A stretch of 64,000 bases of DNA, taken from NCBI GenBank assembly GCA_040954595.2, contig CM082580.2, positions 9,114,001 through 9,178,000 on the forward strand, written 5' to 3'. The notes under the pieces were generated by a model. The model saw only the letters and a list, made by a program, of their open reading frames with translations. It was not told where the DNA came from and ran no database searches. The DNA is from Balanoglossus misakiensis. Its lineage: Eukaryota > Hemichordata. A program made the translations under genes and the position numbers. This document shows positions 1 through 12,485 of this stretch, piece after piece. Every line of letters begins with the position of its first letter. Position 1 is the stretch's first letter.

Positions 1-481
1 GTTTCTGCTCTGTGAAACTTGATTTGCAATGCAGCAATGACGGACCCAACTCTCTGTGGGTCGTCCATTTGTTCACACTAAATTGAAGCCTTTTTACACT
101 TTTTCCCTCAGGGCCAGACGGAAGGTGGTACGCCAATTCGTACACAGGCGGCTGCCACTACGTTAATCTTTCCCTTCAATGTGTCAATTGAACACTGAGA
201 CGGCCAACTTTGTACATTGCCTTTTTTTTTGCTCTGCTGATGGGCAGTAAAAATCCCAGACCTGATAAAAGTACACCGATCATTTGGCCAGCAATATGTT
301 CTCTTTGCGCCTTTCAAGTGAAAAATTTCACAACCGAATGAGACGATGTGATGTGGCAGCTCTCATTCTTGGGGGTTAATGTTATCTGTCACAGGTACAT
401 GTTCACAGTACTGAGTTCACACCCAAATATTGACTTCACCACCCTTCAAATATTGACTTTAATTACCTTTTATCATGCAAG
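1..481. other. No gene assigned
   Basis: AT-rich sequence. A pyrimidine tract followed by CAG near 101-111 looks like a splice acceptor, and the sequence after it stays open for a short distance in two plus-strand frames, but I found no convincing donor or protein similarity. It may be the edge of a gene lying to the left. Confidence 0.3.
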
Positions 482-555
482 TTGATGTTCGTGATGTGCC
501 TGATATTGACAATTTCCCAATCAAATGCCTAATTTCCTCTGTGATCACAGCCAAG
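482..555 (+). CDS. Orphan exon candidate, 25 codons
   Basis: A TATCATGCAAG acceptor and an AAG|GTATTC donor bracket 74 nt that are open in one frame, reading roughly VDVRDVPDIDNFPIK followed by CLISSVITAK. It enters in phase 1 and leaves in phase 0. The composition looks protein-like (conserved-looking D, P and hydrophobic pattern), unlike the AT-rich surroundings. I do not recognise the family. It may belong to the same plus-strand gene as the pieces at 2901-4372, but the phases show that other exons would be needed in between. It could also be a chance open stretch. Confidence 0.3.
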
Positions 556-2900
556 GTATTCACTCCCTGATTATACAAACGTTGAACGTAATTTTAACAT
601 TATATTCAGGACCTGATTTTGATGAAAAACGATTGAATTACAAAGATCAAATTCAATTTCATTTTACTCCTCTTTCATAATATACATTTCGTCACACAAA
701 TTAACATACGATCGAATGGAACTTGAAAATTGCCATACTGAGATAATTTTAGTTTACATTTAGGTGAAAAAGTAAATGTAACCAAACTACTTACAAGAAT
801 TATGCTTTCATTCTAATGCTGAATTAATTCCGTAAAATGTCCTCGACAGCGTGATACTTATCTTGCCGACAAATTATTCCCCTTTCCTGTAATTTACTTT
901 AATTTGTGCTTTGATATCAGACTCATTATGTATCTGACATCTAAGTGAGTCACCGATCATGCAACTCCAATACAATATGTATGAAGATGGCTGTATGTAC
1001 TGTATAGATTCTCTATGTATAACAGAGGTTAGCTATTTTGAATGAATCTCTGAAGTCTCTGGGATTGCACAGTCTTGGGTAACCGTGGCGATTGTGGGAT
1101 ATTTCAAACAGCTTATTAGTAATGAAGACAGATAAATATGCTCTAATTAGTTTAGTGTATATGACATACAGGATAATTCTGCCTTTTGTAGAGCTGTCAA
1201 AATTGACAGTACATTTACAAACACAGCACATACGTGATAATGACACCATTGTTCAAATGCTTATCTTTTTTACTCATTTTTTCATGATGACATTTGACTT
1301 TTTCCACTGAGGAGAGAGAAAGGGAATTAATCCACAATATATCATAATAATTTTTGAGTCGCACATAGCTGAGGTAAAATGTTTTAGGTAATGTACGTGT
1401 GCTTAAAACTTATCTCTGATGTCTAACCCCACTTTTCATACTGGTTTTAATGTGGCGACTGGAAAAAGTCTGTTCACAAAGTCTTGTGACTGTGTGCTTG
1501 CGCTTGTAAGGTTTGTGTGGCAATATTTAATGACTGAGTGAACACGACACAACAGATCTCTATAATCATTGGGAAACATGGGAATACGTTGATTATAGGC
1601 TCCGTAAGTGGTAACTACAAGCAGATCCTTTATGGAATTTTTATCAGGATTATTAATTCCTAATATGTATATTAATTATTTTCCCTGTTTGTAATGTCAC
1701 ATACTAAATTCAATTTTCTGTTTGACCATTCACATACCTAACTCTTATATACTATGACATCTTTTTTATCTACTTTGCTGCGATAATTATTTTGTCAAAT
1801 AAATAATGAATAGAAGTTGACAAGATATGAAAGAAATGAACCTCAATGGACGTGCCAAGCATGTGCAAAATTAGATTTTCTGTCTCACAGAGTATAATTT
1901 TATTTAGAAAATAGCTTTGTCACACAGAGCAGACTTTGTTTTATTCTAATTGAGGCAATACAGCTAAAGTCTAGTATCTTGATGGTCAATGGGACTCTAG
2001 CTCATCCCATCACAATACAGTCTAGATTCTAGACAACATACAATACAGGTTGATTGCCAATGTAGTAAAAATGTTTCATTTTGGGGGGAAATCATTGCCT
2101 ACAGTGGTTCAAGAGCAACAACAAATCCTGTCAAAACAGTCAGTCTGATTGGCGCCATTTTAGCTATCAAGTTTATTTCATTATAATGGCCCTCATCAAC
2201 TTAAATTAGCTCAGTATTGAAAACCGCGCAAGTCATTGACTCCGCAAATTCAAGCAATTCTTTAATGTGTAAAACAAGAAGAATCCAAGACTGAATACTA
2301 CAAATGAAGCAAAAACAGTTTAAACCTGCAAATTTAATCTCGATTTTGTGATTTTGAAAACATGAAATATCACAAGGTCATTCAACATTTATCATGAATA
2401 AAGTGCTAATTTGATTGGGGTATATAACATATGGTTGACAGAACTGTATTATATACACGATGAGTTTGGCATACATACCACAATACAACTAATATACCGT
2501 ATTTGTTTGTTCAGGTTCCTTACAAATCTGTACGAAAAACATTTCCTGGCCATATCAATGGAATCAGAGTCTCTTTTGTTCTCGATTCCAAACAGAAATA
2601 TTGATGAGAACAATTTATCCCTAGTAGCTATATTCCCATTTTATGAAATATTACATGGATTAATAAAATATCCAAGGTGTAAAATTTACTTTCTCTACAG
2701 CTGACTATGTATAGAATCTTTCCACTGAAAAATTAAGCATTCAAAACTGTGTGTAGTGTCAAACTGGATGTATATAGTGTCAATCTGAGCATTATACATT
2801 TAGCTTTTTCAATTTACCACTCCTCACTGCCATTTTCAGCACTTTTTTATTGAAACCAAAAAAAATCATTTGAAACTGGAACATTTTGGTTTTTTATCAG
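556..2900. other. AT-rich non-coding stretch
   Basis: About 2.3 kb of AT-rich sequence with many stops in every frame. I see no exon with both splice sites and protein-like composition, and no element with clear terminal repeats. It reads as intron or intergenic DNA. Confidence 0.4.
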
Positions 2901-2990
2901 GAAACTGAAAGATATGGATGATACTGAGGTTAGAAGTGACTGGCGTCTGGGAATCAGAGTGGTGGGAAAAATGGCAGAGGGCAAGCAAAG
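2901..2990 (+). CDS. Orphan exon candidate, 29 codons
   Basis: A strong acceptor (a T-rich tract ending TTTTTTATCAG) and a good donor (CAAAG|GTGAGC) enclose 90 nt. Only one frame is open; the other two hit stops at once. It reads KLKDMDDTEVRSDW then RLGIRVVGKMAEGKQ, a charged, amphipathic, well-formed stretch. It enters with one base of a split codon and leaves in phase 2. I do not recognise the protein. The splice signals and single-frame openness make it the best exon candidate in the left third of the window. Confidence 0.42.
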
Positions 2991-3646
2991 GTGAGCACTA
3001 ATGCAGTCTTTAGGCAGAATTATGAAAACTAGCCAAAGAAACTCAATTATCCTTCCAGAAGCAATTCTCTTTGATGTTTCATGTTCAATCAGACAGCATC
3101 TTATGCTATCACTGGGCTCGAGCAGTTAAGATTTGTTTCATTGAATATTTCATATTTTGGTGTGAGACTGTGTGTGGTTTGTGTTTTTCTGGAAACATCA
3201 CCTTAAGAATGATCCAAACACACGCATCTTTCTACTTGTCCTTCAACAACGATGGAAGATGACATCATCGTCCATGGAAAGGGGGGAGGAAATGATCCAT
3301 TATGTAAAATTGAAGTAATTTTCACAAATTCAGGAAATTGCTATTTTTTGGTGTATGTGTGTGTTCGCCAAGATCGACATACAACAAACAGACTGATCAA
3401 ACTCAAAAATTATTCTTTTCACTCAAGATAGTGTACACATTTTTAAACTGGGGATATTTCGGTGACACTAGAATTGAACAACAATGTTTATATACATGTA
3501 GTCAAAGAAAATTCTGTTTATTTCGTCATCGATTGCAAGACGCAAATACTTCCAATGAATTTTGATTAAACCATGCCAAGCCTCTCTTTTGACGATGTCA
3601 GAGTTGTAAATTATTGACACTGTTGTAAACTAATCAATCTGCGCAG

Positions 3647-3721
3647 TGACAAGACCCTTCTGGTCACAAAGATGTTAAACCATGGTGTCTCCATCCCTGA
3701 GGCCATACTCTGTTTTAAAAT
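3647..3721 (+). CDS. Possible exon, weak donor
   Basis: After a GCGCAG acceptor the frame that follows on from the phase-2 exit of the 2901-2990 exon is open, reading SDKTLLVTKMLNHGVSIPEA and on to a stop after 3750. The phase match is the main support. I see no good GT donor: the candidates GTGTCT and GTTTTA are poor, so the right end is arbitrary. It could be a decayed exon or chance. Confidence 0.2.
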
Positions 3722-3958
3722 CCCACATACACGCCATTACAGCTCCAGACGAATGCTGTACTAACTTATTTTTATTTTCCCCTAAACATCACTGCATTAA
3801 AGCATATGAAGTAAAAAAAATACAAAGTACCACATAAGATGGTGTGATGAGCAGTGTTGTCATGGTGACGGTGATTACAATGATGTAGCGTGAAATAAAA
3901 CTGGCGGAGACTGATGGGGGAAGCGGAAACGTATTATTTTGTCTTCCTTAAAGGTTTA

Positions 3959-3980
3959 CGATGGATGGATGGATGGATGC
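3959..3980. repeat. GATG tetranucleotide microsatellite
   Basis: About five consecutive GATG units. Simple sequence, no further content. Confidence 0.9.
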
Positions 3981-4285
3981 TTGCAAAACCGGACTCTATG
4001 ATGTTTCAGTGGCATTGCAGCTATGAATATAAACCACCAAGCTACATATAACACAGTAACTACTGATTTCAGGACATCATTCTACATCTTTAAAAAGGAG
4101 AGAGTCTTAGCCAGCTACAGTGTGATCAAAGCAAAATTTGTAGTTTTGAAATTCATGTGATTGCAGATTTCCTTTGAACAACGTTTTTTATTATGGAATG
4201 AAGAGGGGGAGAGACCAATATGTCAATGTTTAACGTCAATGTTTAACAAATATTAATAACACCTAGTTACATATTGAGTTTGCAG

Positions 4286-4372
4286 GTTATAACAGAATCG
4301 GCTCGTATGATGGGATATCATAACATGGCAAGGGAGTTCAGGATGGAAGTGGGAGGCGGTTACTCTCTATAG
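4286..4372 (+). CDS. Possible terminal exon of unknown plus-strand gene
   Basis: A TTGAGTTTGCAG acceptor is followed by 28 open codons and TAG. The peptide, VITESARMMGYHNMAR then EFRMEVGGGYSL, looks like a real C-terminus. It starts in phase 0. Neither the 2901 exon (phase 2) nor the 3647 piece (phase 1) joins it directly in this frame, so either an exon is missing from my reading or the pieces are unrelated. The minus-strand terminal exon candidate at 4486-4629 lies 110 bp away, so two genes may end tail to tail here. Confidence 0.32.
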   Translation, partial: VITESARMMGYHNMAREFRMEVGGGYSL

Positions 4373-4485
4373 TGTCACAGCTGACTGACTTGCATACTCA
4401 AAGTAGATGAAATGACATAGATCTATGATGGCCATGCAGGCATCACGTCAGGCATCTTTTACTTTCAGTGATCACGACTTCGTGT

Positions 4486-4629
4486 CTACTGCTTGATCCA
4501 GTCCTTTTGCTGTCTCCTTCTGGCAGACTTATCGTTGCCAAATTGAAATTTTTTCTTCTTGAGCTCTGTAATGGTCAGACTAAATGAGGCGGAGCGAAAA
4601 GGATATGCCATTCGAGATGGTTCCTGCAT
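4486..4629 (-). CDS. Possible terminal exon of unknown minus-strand gene
   Basis: Read on the minus strand, an AATTTCAG acceptor precedes 47 open codons and TAG. The start reads MQEPSRMAYPFRSASF; the end is strongly basic (ELKKKKFQFG, then SARRRQQKDWIKQ). The composition is protein-like and unlike random AT-rich DNA. It begins in phase 0, matching the phase-0 exit of the exon candidate at 4955-5068. I do not recognise the family. A lysine/arginine-rich C-terminus could be a localisation signal, but that is a guess. Confidence 0.4.
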   Translation of the reverse strand: MQEPSRMAYPFRSASFSLTITELKKKKFQFGNDKSARRRQQKDWIKQ

Positions 4630-4954
4630 CTGAAATTTGATTTTCATACGCTGCTTTCATAATCTACGTCTTGCCGTAACGCGGCCCTCGAGTCATTTTT
4701 TTCTCTCTTCGTGTCACATGCCTGTTCAGGTGTAGCATGGGAAATAATGCAGTGGATTATAAGATGGCACTAACAATACCTTTGCCGTATCATTTAGCAT
4801 TTTGTGAATCCCATTCCGCATGAATTATTCAGGGTCGCTTCTGAGACATTAAGCCGGAAGTGGCACGTACTGCAGCCGTAGCAATGATGATAAATTGTTG
4901 TTTTTGCGATAGGCGAACGACAGGTTTTACAGTAACATCCCACCAAACACTTAC

Positions 4955-5068
4955 CGATAACAATTTCATCATATTTACATGCAAGATCTTTATCATTTCA
5001 TGGCCAAGAAAGACATAACTTGCAATTTGGATATTAGCATTCCAGTGGCATATGTAGATCAAAGGACA
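4955..5068 (-). CDS. Possible internal exon of the same minus-strand gene
   Basis: On the minus strand a GATAACACAG acceptor and a strong TCG|GTAAGTG donor enclose 38 open codons in phase 0/0, including NANIQIASYVFLGHEMIK. It joins in frame to the terminal exon candidate at 4486-4629. Evidence is limited to splice signals and openness; the protein is not recognised and the polypyrimidine tract is weak. Confidence 0.27.
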
Positions 5069-7126
5069 CTGTGTTATCTAACCAGTTTTATTTTTGGATT
5101 GAAAAACACTTCTGAAGCACTTTTTGACCATACGATTCTACAGGAAAATTAAAAATCCATACAGCATACATCACAATTGGTTCTTTTCAGGATAGCAGCA
5201 AACACGAATTTTGGAATTAATATCTGGTGTGGATTCAATATCACTGTAATGGTGTGAGTGTTTAAACCTTCCGAACACCACACAGACAGTTTTGGTTAGG
5301 AACTCGATTATCTGCAGAAACATGGTTTCTATGGCGACACCCAATCCAGTGAAGCCTAACAACAGCCAATGCAGTGGAGTACCTCTTTTTTTCATCCCTC
5401 TATCGCTTTTTAAAGACAGAATGACCTCAAGACGTTACAAAGAGCCAATCTTTCTTTTTAATCTCAAAATACTTGCAATATTCTGTGAATAGCACAGAAA
5501 TGGGTTTCTGACTTCTGGGGCCAGACTTGGGTGAAAGAATTAAAGCTGATGTGCTATCACATTCTGACACATCTGCTTCGACTTTTAATCTTAAAAAAAA
5601 CAAACTTTTTAAGATAAAAAGTTTACACACCTGGTGTATGGGATAATGATGCCAAAAAATCAAAACATGCATGTAAGCGATGGGGGTGAGCGTGCAAAGT
5701 ATGGCCACACGCTGACACGTGTAAGGATGTCGTTTATCTCTTGGCCGAATAATTAAAATCCAATTTCTCTCGACATTCAGCCTCTCAATTTCTTTAAACC
5801 TCTGCAGACAGTTCACGTTACAAACTTGCCGAGGGTGTAAATCTCCACCTGCGATGGGAAATTGAGTTGGGAACACCCTGAAAGGAAAAATCTGATGGAA
5901 GTTTAATTTGCTTTCGGGAAGACAGGTAGTTAGATTTCTGTCTCCCCCACAATGCAACAGTCTCCTGCACAAAGGAATTGTACGAAGGAAATTCTTTTGA
6001 TATAATGATGCAAGCAATAATATAACTGTGAAAATACAAATTCACATTCAGGCATAAATTTGTAGGAACGGTAATAAAAATCTTGAAAACATTCAATATA
6101 TTTAATTTCAATGTCTGAAGAGGTAATAAAATGAATACACACAGTAACAGTGAAAAATATCATTTTAATGAACTAATTTCTTATATACTGACAATTCTGA
6201 GTAAAATTCCACACGATAATTGTTAGTTGCACATCAAACTCTACTCCTGGAATATTGCAATTACACCCCAGATGCCTGAAGAGGTGTGTGTTTAATATGT
6301 GAGCCTTGAGCCTTGTAACCTTTCCCTGAGAGATTCACGTTTCCTTTCCACAAGTTACCATGGCAATACAGCAGTAATAAGCAAATAAAGTTGTGCGTGA
6401 CTGAGAGGGCAAGAAGACTGGGTCGTTTTCATGAAACAGACACTCCTGTCTCTGTCTGTCTGTCTGTCTGTCTCTGCGTGTCTGTCACTACCCGCTCTCT
6501 CTACTTGTAAATAATAAAATAATTTTAACATGCAATTTCTTCAAATTCCCAGCAGATTAGATATCCTACTGTTGCATTACCTAAATCCTTTTACAACATG
6601 ATTAATGCATCCCCATACATCTGGACCACTCTAAGATATTTTATTCCGAGTGTCTAGCCAACATGGAGTCTTGCTGACTCATGTCTATAGCTGTACTCTG
6701 CATCTTTGTCGAGAACTGAGCCAAACATTATTCACCAGTGAAAAAAAAATAACATTGCAAAAAGAAGTACATGTGATATTCATAAATGAAATATAATTCA
6801 ACTGAAATTCACTCTTCATCATAAAAGTTACCAATTACCTTTAATTTGATTTAATCACAATGTGAGCCTATATATTGCTGCGTGTGTTCACCTTTAACGA
6901 TGCAATTAGTCTCTTTATGCTGTATTAAGCTCTAAACCTCAAGGTCCTGGAGCTGCTTTTCAGATACATAGGTGTATATTATACATTCTGTCGTCGGTCT
7001 CCTTTTCTTTTATTCCATGGATCCATACCATGTTATGGCAAACCAGACTGTATCGATCCAGTACATCAATACCTAAACACAATTTTTCTTTCACCACCGC
7101 AAGTTCTTCCCACCTACCAACTCTCA
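5069..7126. other. Mostly non-coding, no firm gene
   Basis: Contains minus-strand open stretches (5171-5395 and 5427-6017), the latter following a good TTTTCCTTTCAG acceptor near 5880. I found no matching donor or recognisable protein, so they are not called. RFX X-box-like motifs lie at 5325-5338 and 6354-6367. A TCTG microsatellite lies at about 6449-6484. Confidence 0.3.
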
Positions 7127-7495
7127 TTAAAGGGACAAAGTCAATCACTTTCAATGTTTCTTTTTTGGTTATTTTCTTTTGATAGCTTATTTATGTTATT
7201 CAGTTCACTGAAATATGCTCAAAGACTGGTAATGAATGGTCACTATTCAACTTGCACCCTATGTGTGGATAACACAAAATATAACACATGAAAACACTGA
7301 CCATTTAATTTTTTGTCAATATCAAAAATTACTTCCTCGCAGTATTCAGATGTAATGCCCAGACATAGGGTGTGAGTTGAGTTGTGACAATCAGCATTTG
7401 AGCATATATCATTGAACAGAACAAAACAAATAATTTGTTAAAAGTAATTAAAACTAACCAAGATAACATCAAACGACACAACTTTGTCCCTTTAA
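7127..7495. mobile_element. Foldback MITE flanked by TTAA
   Basis: TTAA plus AGGGACAAAGT at 7127-7141 is mirrored by ACTTTGTCCCT plus TTAA at 7481-7495. The inverted similarity continues inward: ATGCTCAAA and CACCCTATGTGTGG on the left have inverted counterparts CATAGGGTG and TTTGAGCAT on the right, so the 369-bp unit can fold over much of its length. No reading frame is present, so it would be non-autonomous. A TTAA target duplication suggests a piggyBac-type mobiliser. A TA duplication (Tc1/mariner type) with a slightly longer inverted repeat fits the bases equally well. Confidence 0.75.
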
Positions 7496-10400
7496 TATTG
7501 GAGACATTTGCCTAAAAAAACACTTACATGCCCCTCCCCTGTCTACAGATCTTCAATTATCAATTAATGACATAATTAACTATTAAATGGAGGTGTCACT
7601 GGTATTTATATTCACACAGAATCTCCCAACAACACCTTCAACAGCCTCTGCCATCCCTGAGAATTTTATGAGAATATGCAAATCAAGCTCACCTTGAGGT
7701 TCCCACTAAGAACTGATATTCTTTGTACTCAGGGGAGGCAGAAATAGGCTTATTGCTGACCGATTTGCATATCATTTAGGAGAGAGAAAGTGTCGCATTC
7801 AATTAAATGCTTATTTGCTCATTTTCACTTAAGAATGTCATACATTCGTGAGTAAGAAAGCAAGTACTGAAGAATATGTGCAGTTTTGTAATAACCTATA
7901 AAAGCTTATTAGAAAATCAATCTTAATCACAATTGACAGGACCTTTTGACTGAATAAAAACATGGAAATGATGAAACAAGATTTCAAATAACTTTAGAGA
8001 TACAACTTCCATGGTAAATGATACAAATTTGTGCATTTTTCAAAATAAACATGACTGGGGCAAAGATAGTGCCTTAAGCTCCACTCTACATTTTGATCCA
8101 AATTTACAGTGTAAAGTTATTTCCAGACTGGTATTTGGTGGAATTTTAAAGTCAAGTGTTGCACGGAAAATATGTTAAAACTGTCAGTAGAAAGATTTGA
8201 GAACACATACTGAGTAACCACAGCAACTCATTTAATATGAGACATACGGAAGGCTGTAGTATGTTGACAAATTATTAGTTGGAAAGATACCATCATGAAT
8301 TTCTTAGTACCAGAAAATTCAAACACAATCCAAACACAATCACTGAACAGCTCTGTTCAAACCACCCTGGCGTACATAAGATTGTGTGTGAGTAATGGTT
8401 TCTCAGGCATGCCTGAGGAGCATCTTCACCGAGAATTGGTTTTTAATAAGAATGTAACAAATCTCCTCGTAACTTTCCTAGCTTCTCTTGTCGTGTCACC
8501 TTTTGTCGTGTCAGGCAGAAATTCCGCTGAGAAGCGCATTTTTTCACTCAAACTACCTCTTAGTGAATCCTTTCGCTTTTATAAAAACACCTGACAATTT
8601 GGATGATCAGAATGATTTTTCAGCGACTGTATATTCTCACATTCATTGCCCGCCAGGAAGCCAGCAAACTGCCACAATGAACACCAGGAAACATCCCATT
8701 CCTCAAAAGATTTATTTCATCTGTCTCCGAGTCAGAAGTTTAAGCTTACATGACAAAAATCGATCAAACAGACGCAGAGCTTATTGATAGCACTGTCAAC
8801 CACAGGAAACTCCAGGCACACATAATCTATTCATATCTTCGCTCCGTCAGGCGCCTGGTGTTCCTCACTTAAAGATCTTAGCCTCAAACTATTCTATTTC
8901 TGGCGATTAAAAGAATCACCTGTTCACCTGCTCGGGAAGGAGACATTTTTTGTTGTGACCGACAAAAAGTGTTCATGTCTATTAGGTTATAGGTTGCACC
9001 TAGAGCAAGAATTTCGGTGATGTTCTGTGCTGACTTATAATCTAAGTTGAATTTTAGAAGTCTGGTTTAAAATTAAGGAAATTAAGAAGAAAAAATCAAA
9101 ATGCTGGTGAATGCAACATTTTAAAACTTTTGCAAACAGGTATCTGCACGAATTACGTGAACGTTGATTACTCATTGAACCGCAAGAAATAATGAGAAAA
9201 AAAGAGGAAACTTTGATACAAAAAATGCACAGTTATTGTCTCGTCATCCTTTTTTCACTGATGGTCTTTATATAAGAGATCAACACAGGCATTGATGAGA
9301 AGCACGACAGCTCTATCAATGAAGAAACCATAACTCAGACACACACATGATTAAATTTGATGCTTCAGTCGTCACAGCATTTCAGTTCCAATCAAAATCA
9401 CACACAAGAACGAATTAGAAGCAATAATCATTATTCAACGATGACACGCAGGAGCTGGTTCCCTGCGCGCTGGCAAACATTCGCTTTCGCATTATGCCGC
9501 AGTCACAGACACTGCATCCGTATTTTCAACTTTGATATTTGATACGATCGATGGCTCTGGGGTTGCAAGTGCCACTAAACGTACAAATTCGGATGAAAAA
9601 TTGCCGAAACATACTTGATATTAATTTCAGTGAGTCCCAGCAAGCATATCGCAAAGTGGAAAATTCACCCGCGGGGTTCTCGCCCACGACAAATTTCCAA
9701 CCGTACCATAAATCCATCTTAAGTGGCCGTTTTGGAAAAGAAAAATGAACCCCAAAAAGAGACAACAGAGAGAATTTGAGTTTTGAAGAATCAGCGCAGG
9801 TACACTGATGTAACAGTAACCACTGACTTGCCAACAATTGTGACAGGACCTGAATCCAATTGTTGTATCGTTGACTTTTATGAGTTTTTCAGTGGTTTTC
9901 CGGGAGAGATATTGGACAAAATGCTACTTTTCCAGGACTGACTCTGCAGTACTTGTTGAATGTTTTTATGATAAATGAAATTTTACAGATTCAGCATAAT
10001 TTTGGCTGTAGAAATTCTTTCCAGGAGTAAATTTCATCATTTTCAGCCAGAGACCAGAACAACTAGGGCTTGGGAGGGACAAAAGTTGCCCAACGTGAAC
10101 CAAACTATTACAGAGCTGTCAGTGAAGTATAGACAACATCTGTCATCAGAAAACATTACTTTTGGTTACTACACTTCTGGCTTGGACTCATTCCCTTGAT
10201 AACCCTGATGAGACTTTCCATCATCAAATTAGAAACTGTCAGGGGTCTCCTGAAACACAGAAAAATATCCTTTTTTGGATGAGAAAAACAGAGATTAAGC
10301 TTGAATGACTTCATTCAACATGACATTTCATGAAGACAAAAATACACCAGAGATTTGAATGTTTCTGCCATAAATGTGATAAGAATGAGATATCAGGGAT

Positions 10401-12401
10401 GCCATTTAATTCGTAATCTTATCACAGTCATTTTAAGCACAACAACTGTAGGGTAATCTATCAAAAGAAATAAAGGGAGCCTTTGTAGATGATAATAAAG
10501 TGACTTTATTTTGCCAGAAAAAAAACTATATAACTGGAAAAACAAACAAGAACGGTTTACTTAGCAACGGGCATTAAGAAAACTGTCATTACTCATTAAA
10601 ATTAGGTTATATTAAAGGTACACGATCACTGTTATAAATCAACATACAGATACCATGTATACTGGCAACCTTGTCATCCCCCCCCCAATATCTCTTGTTG
10701 TCATGGGAACTATATAGAATTTGTTTGTCATGAGAGTGATGAGAGTTATATTGACTTCAAGAAATATATTTTTTTATTTTTTACCTATGTCACTATGATA
10801 TAATGCATTGTTTATTGAATTGAGGCACCATGGGATAATAAAAAAAAGATTGGATATTTTAAAACTATATATCAATCTGTTCTTAGCTTAGCTGGTCTTC
10901 TCATTTTGCGCAAGGCATTGTGGGTAATAATGGAAATATATGGATGATTTCATTTACCTATTTCAAACAGATTGTCAGTATACTAAATCGAAAATTAAAT
11001 ATTATTTTTAACATAAGTAAAAAAGATCTAACATTTTGTGTGAGAAAAAGAAGACATTGTGTATCATTGTTATGCTAATGAGCCAGGCAAGTGCAGATGA
11101 TGGCCAACCCAATATGGTTTAATACCTAGGGCACTTAATTCATGTGCAAAGTAACAGTATCTATTCACGTGGGTTGAATTCCGGGAATTAATACATCTGA
11201 CGGAACAGGATGTTGGATTTGAATAATATTGAATGATAGCTTTGATGGCCTTTGGAAAGTTACCTAGCTCTAGGGAAATCTGGTTTGGAACAAACACTGT
11301 GACTTCAATGTAGAGCTTGAGTAAAAAATCTGAAGATAGTGTGTCATTTGTAGGGAAGTATCTGCATTACAGCCTGAAAACCTAGCTGTCACATGTCTGC
11401 AAACATAAAAACTGTCACAGTCAATTGCTCTCAGTTTTGATAAATAAAAAAATGACCCAAATAAATGCAAAATGGATAACCAAACGACCGTAATGCCCTA
11501 TTTTTAAAGTTTAATGATTGGGAAAATCCACCTGACGTGGCGGGGGTTCATATAAAGTTTGATTGGAAAGTGTATCTATCCTTGCAGTTCGGGTTGCAAG
11601 CTCAGAGCTTCCATGATTACCCGAGTGATCAATTATTTTTTTTATCCAGACAACATAATCACTGACCCAGGTGTACTGTCGATGCCTCAGCCATGAATCA
11701 CTCGCATAACTGTCAAAACACACGCAATGTTGAGGTCAGACATTTATTGGAATAAGCCTTTACATACATGATTAATAGCACTTTTCAATTTGCAAAAGAA
11801 AAGAAAAAGATAATCAACCCGGAAATCTTGCATAAGTTGGGAGATAGAGGCTGATAATACTAATGCTTATATACTGCAGCAAACAATTTCTGATCAAATT
11901 TCTACATTAAACAATGTAACTTTATCTAAAGTAACATAAATAATGTTATTCTGAACATAAACTTATCTTCCAAAAGTTGAAAAAAACGATGTACATATTG
12001 CTTTTGCCTAGTAATTGATATAAAGAGTCGATACAGAAACTGTAATCTTTAATATTTTTACCTTTCACTTCAAGTTTTTCACTGCATTAATCAGTTACAG
12101 AAGAGAACAACTTCAACATTTAGAGGGGAAACCAGTACGATTTTTTTTCTGCATAACTTTCACTTCACAGTGTCTATTTCAGTCATATCATTGTAAAAAA
12201 GTAACTTCATGATAGTGGACAGACAAAACTTTAGCCTTAATCATCCCTTTCTTTATATATAATCTTTATAAATTACCCCAAAATAGATTGTATCAAATGA
12301 TATCTGCCTTGTTTGGCTTTCAGTTACACTTAAATAAATACTATAAATCTGTAAAATACTTGATTGACATATCATTGGTGCCACGTTTTCACACATTTCA
12401 A
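7496..12401. other. AT-rich non-coding stretch
   Basis: Nearly 5 kb without a supportable exon. A less AT-rich patch around 9420-9720 has short overlapping open stretches on both strands but no splice sites or protein similarity that I can see. Possible intron of a minus-strand gene running from the CpG-rich patch near 13 kb to the terminal exon candidates near 4.5-5 kb; this is inference only. Confidence 0.35.
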
Positions 12402-12485
12402 GTGGTACCCAATCTGATTAAAATCAGATGTAGGGACCCACGTCGCCGTTCCCTACATCTGATTTTAATCAGATTGAGTGGTACC
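12402..12485. mobile_element. 68-bp hairpin element with 8-bp duplication
   Basis: GTGGTACC occurs as a direct repeat at 12402-12409 and 12478-12485. Between the copies is an almost perfect hairpin: 26-bp arms at 12411-12436 and 12450-12475 match exactly in inverted orientation, with a 13-nt GC-rich loop. Each arm itself contains the near-palindrome ATCTGATTAAAATCAGAT. An 8-bp target duplication is typical of hAT-type insertion, so I read it as a minimal foldback MITE mobilised by a hAT-like transposase. It carries no coding capacity. Confidence 0.75.

Noticed and set aside
5427-6017. 196-codon minus-strand frame
   Set aside because: Length is unusual and one good acceptor lies inside, but there is no matching donor, the peptide has no recognisable domain and it passes through A/T-rich low-complexity sequence. 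Kept only as a note in the spacer entry.
8295-8787. Two overlapping 99-codon plus-strand frames
   Set aside because: No splice context, no recognisable domain, and they overlap in different frames; treated as chance.
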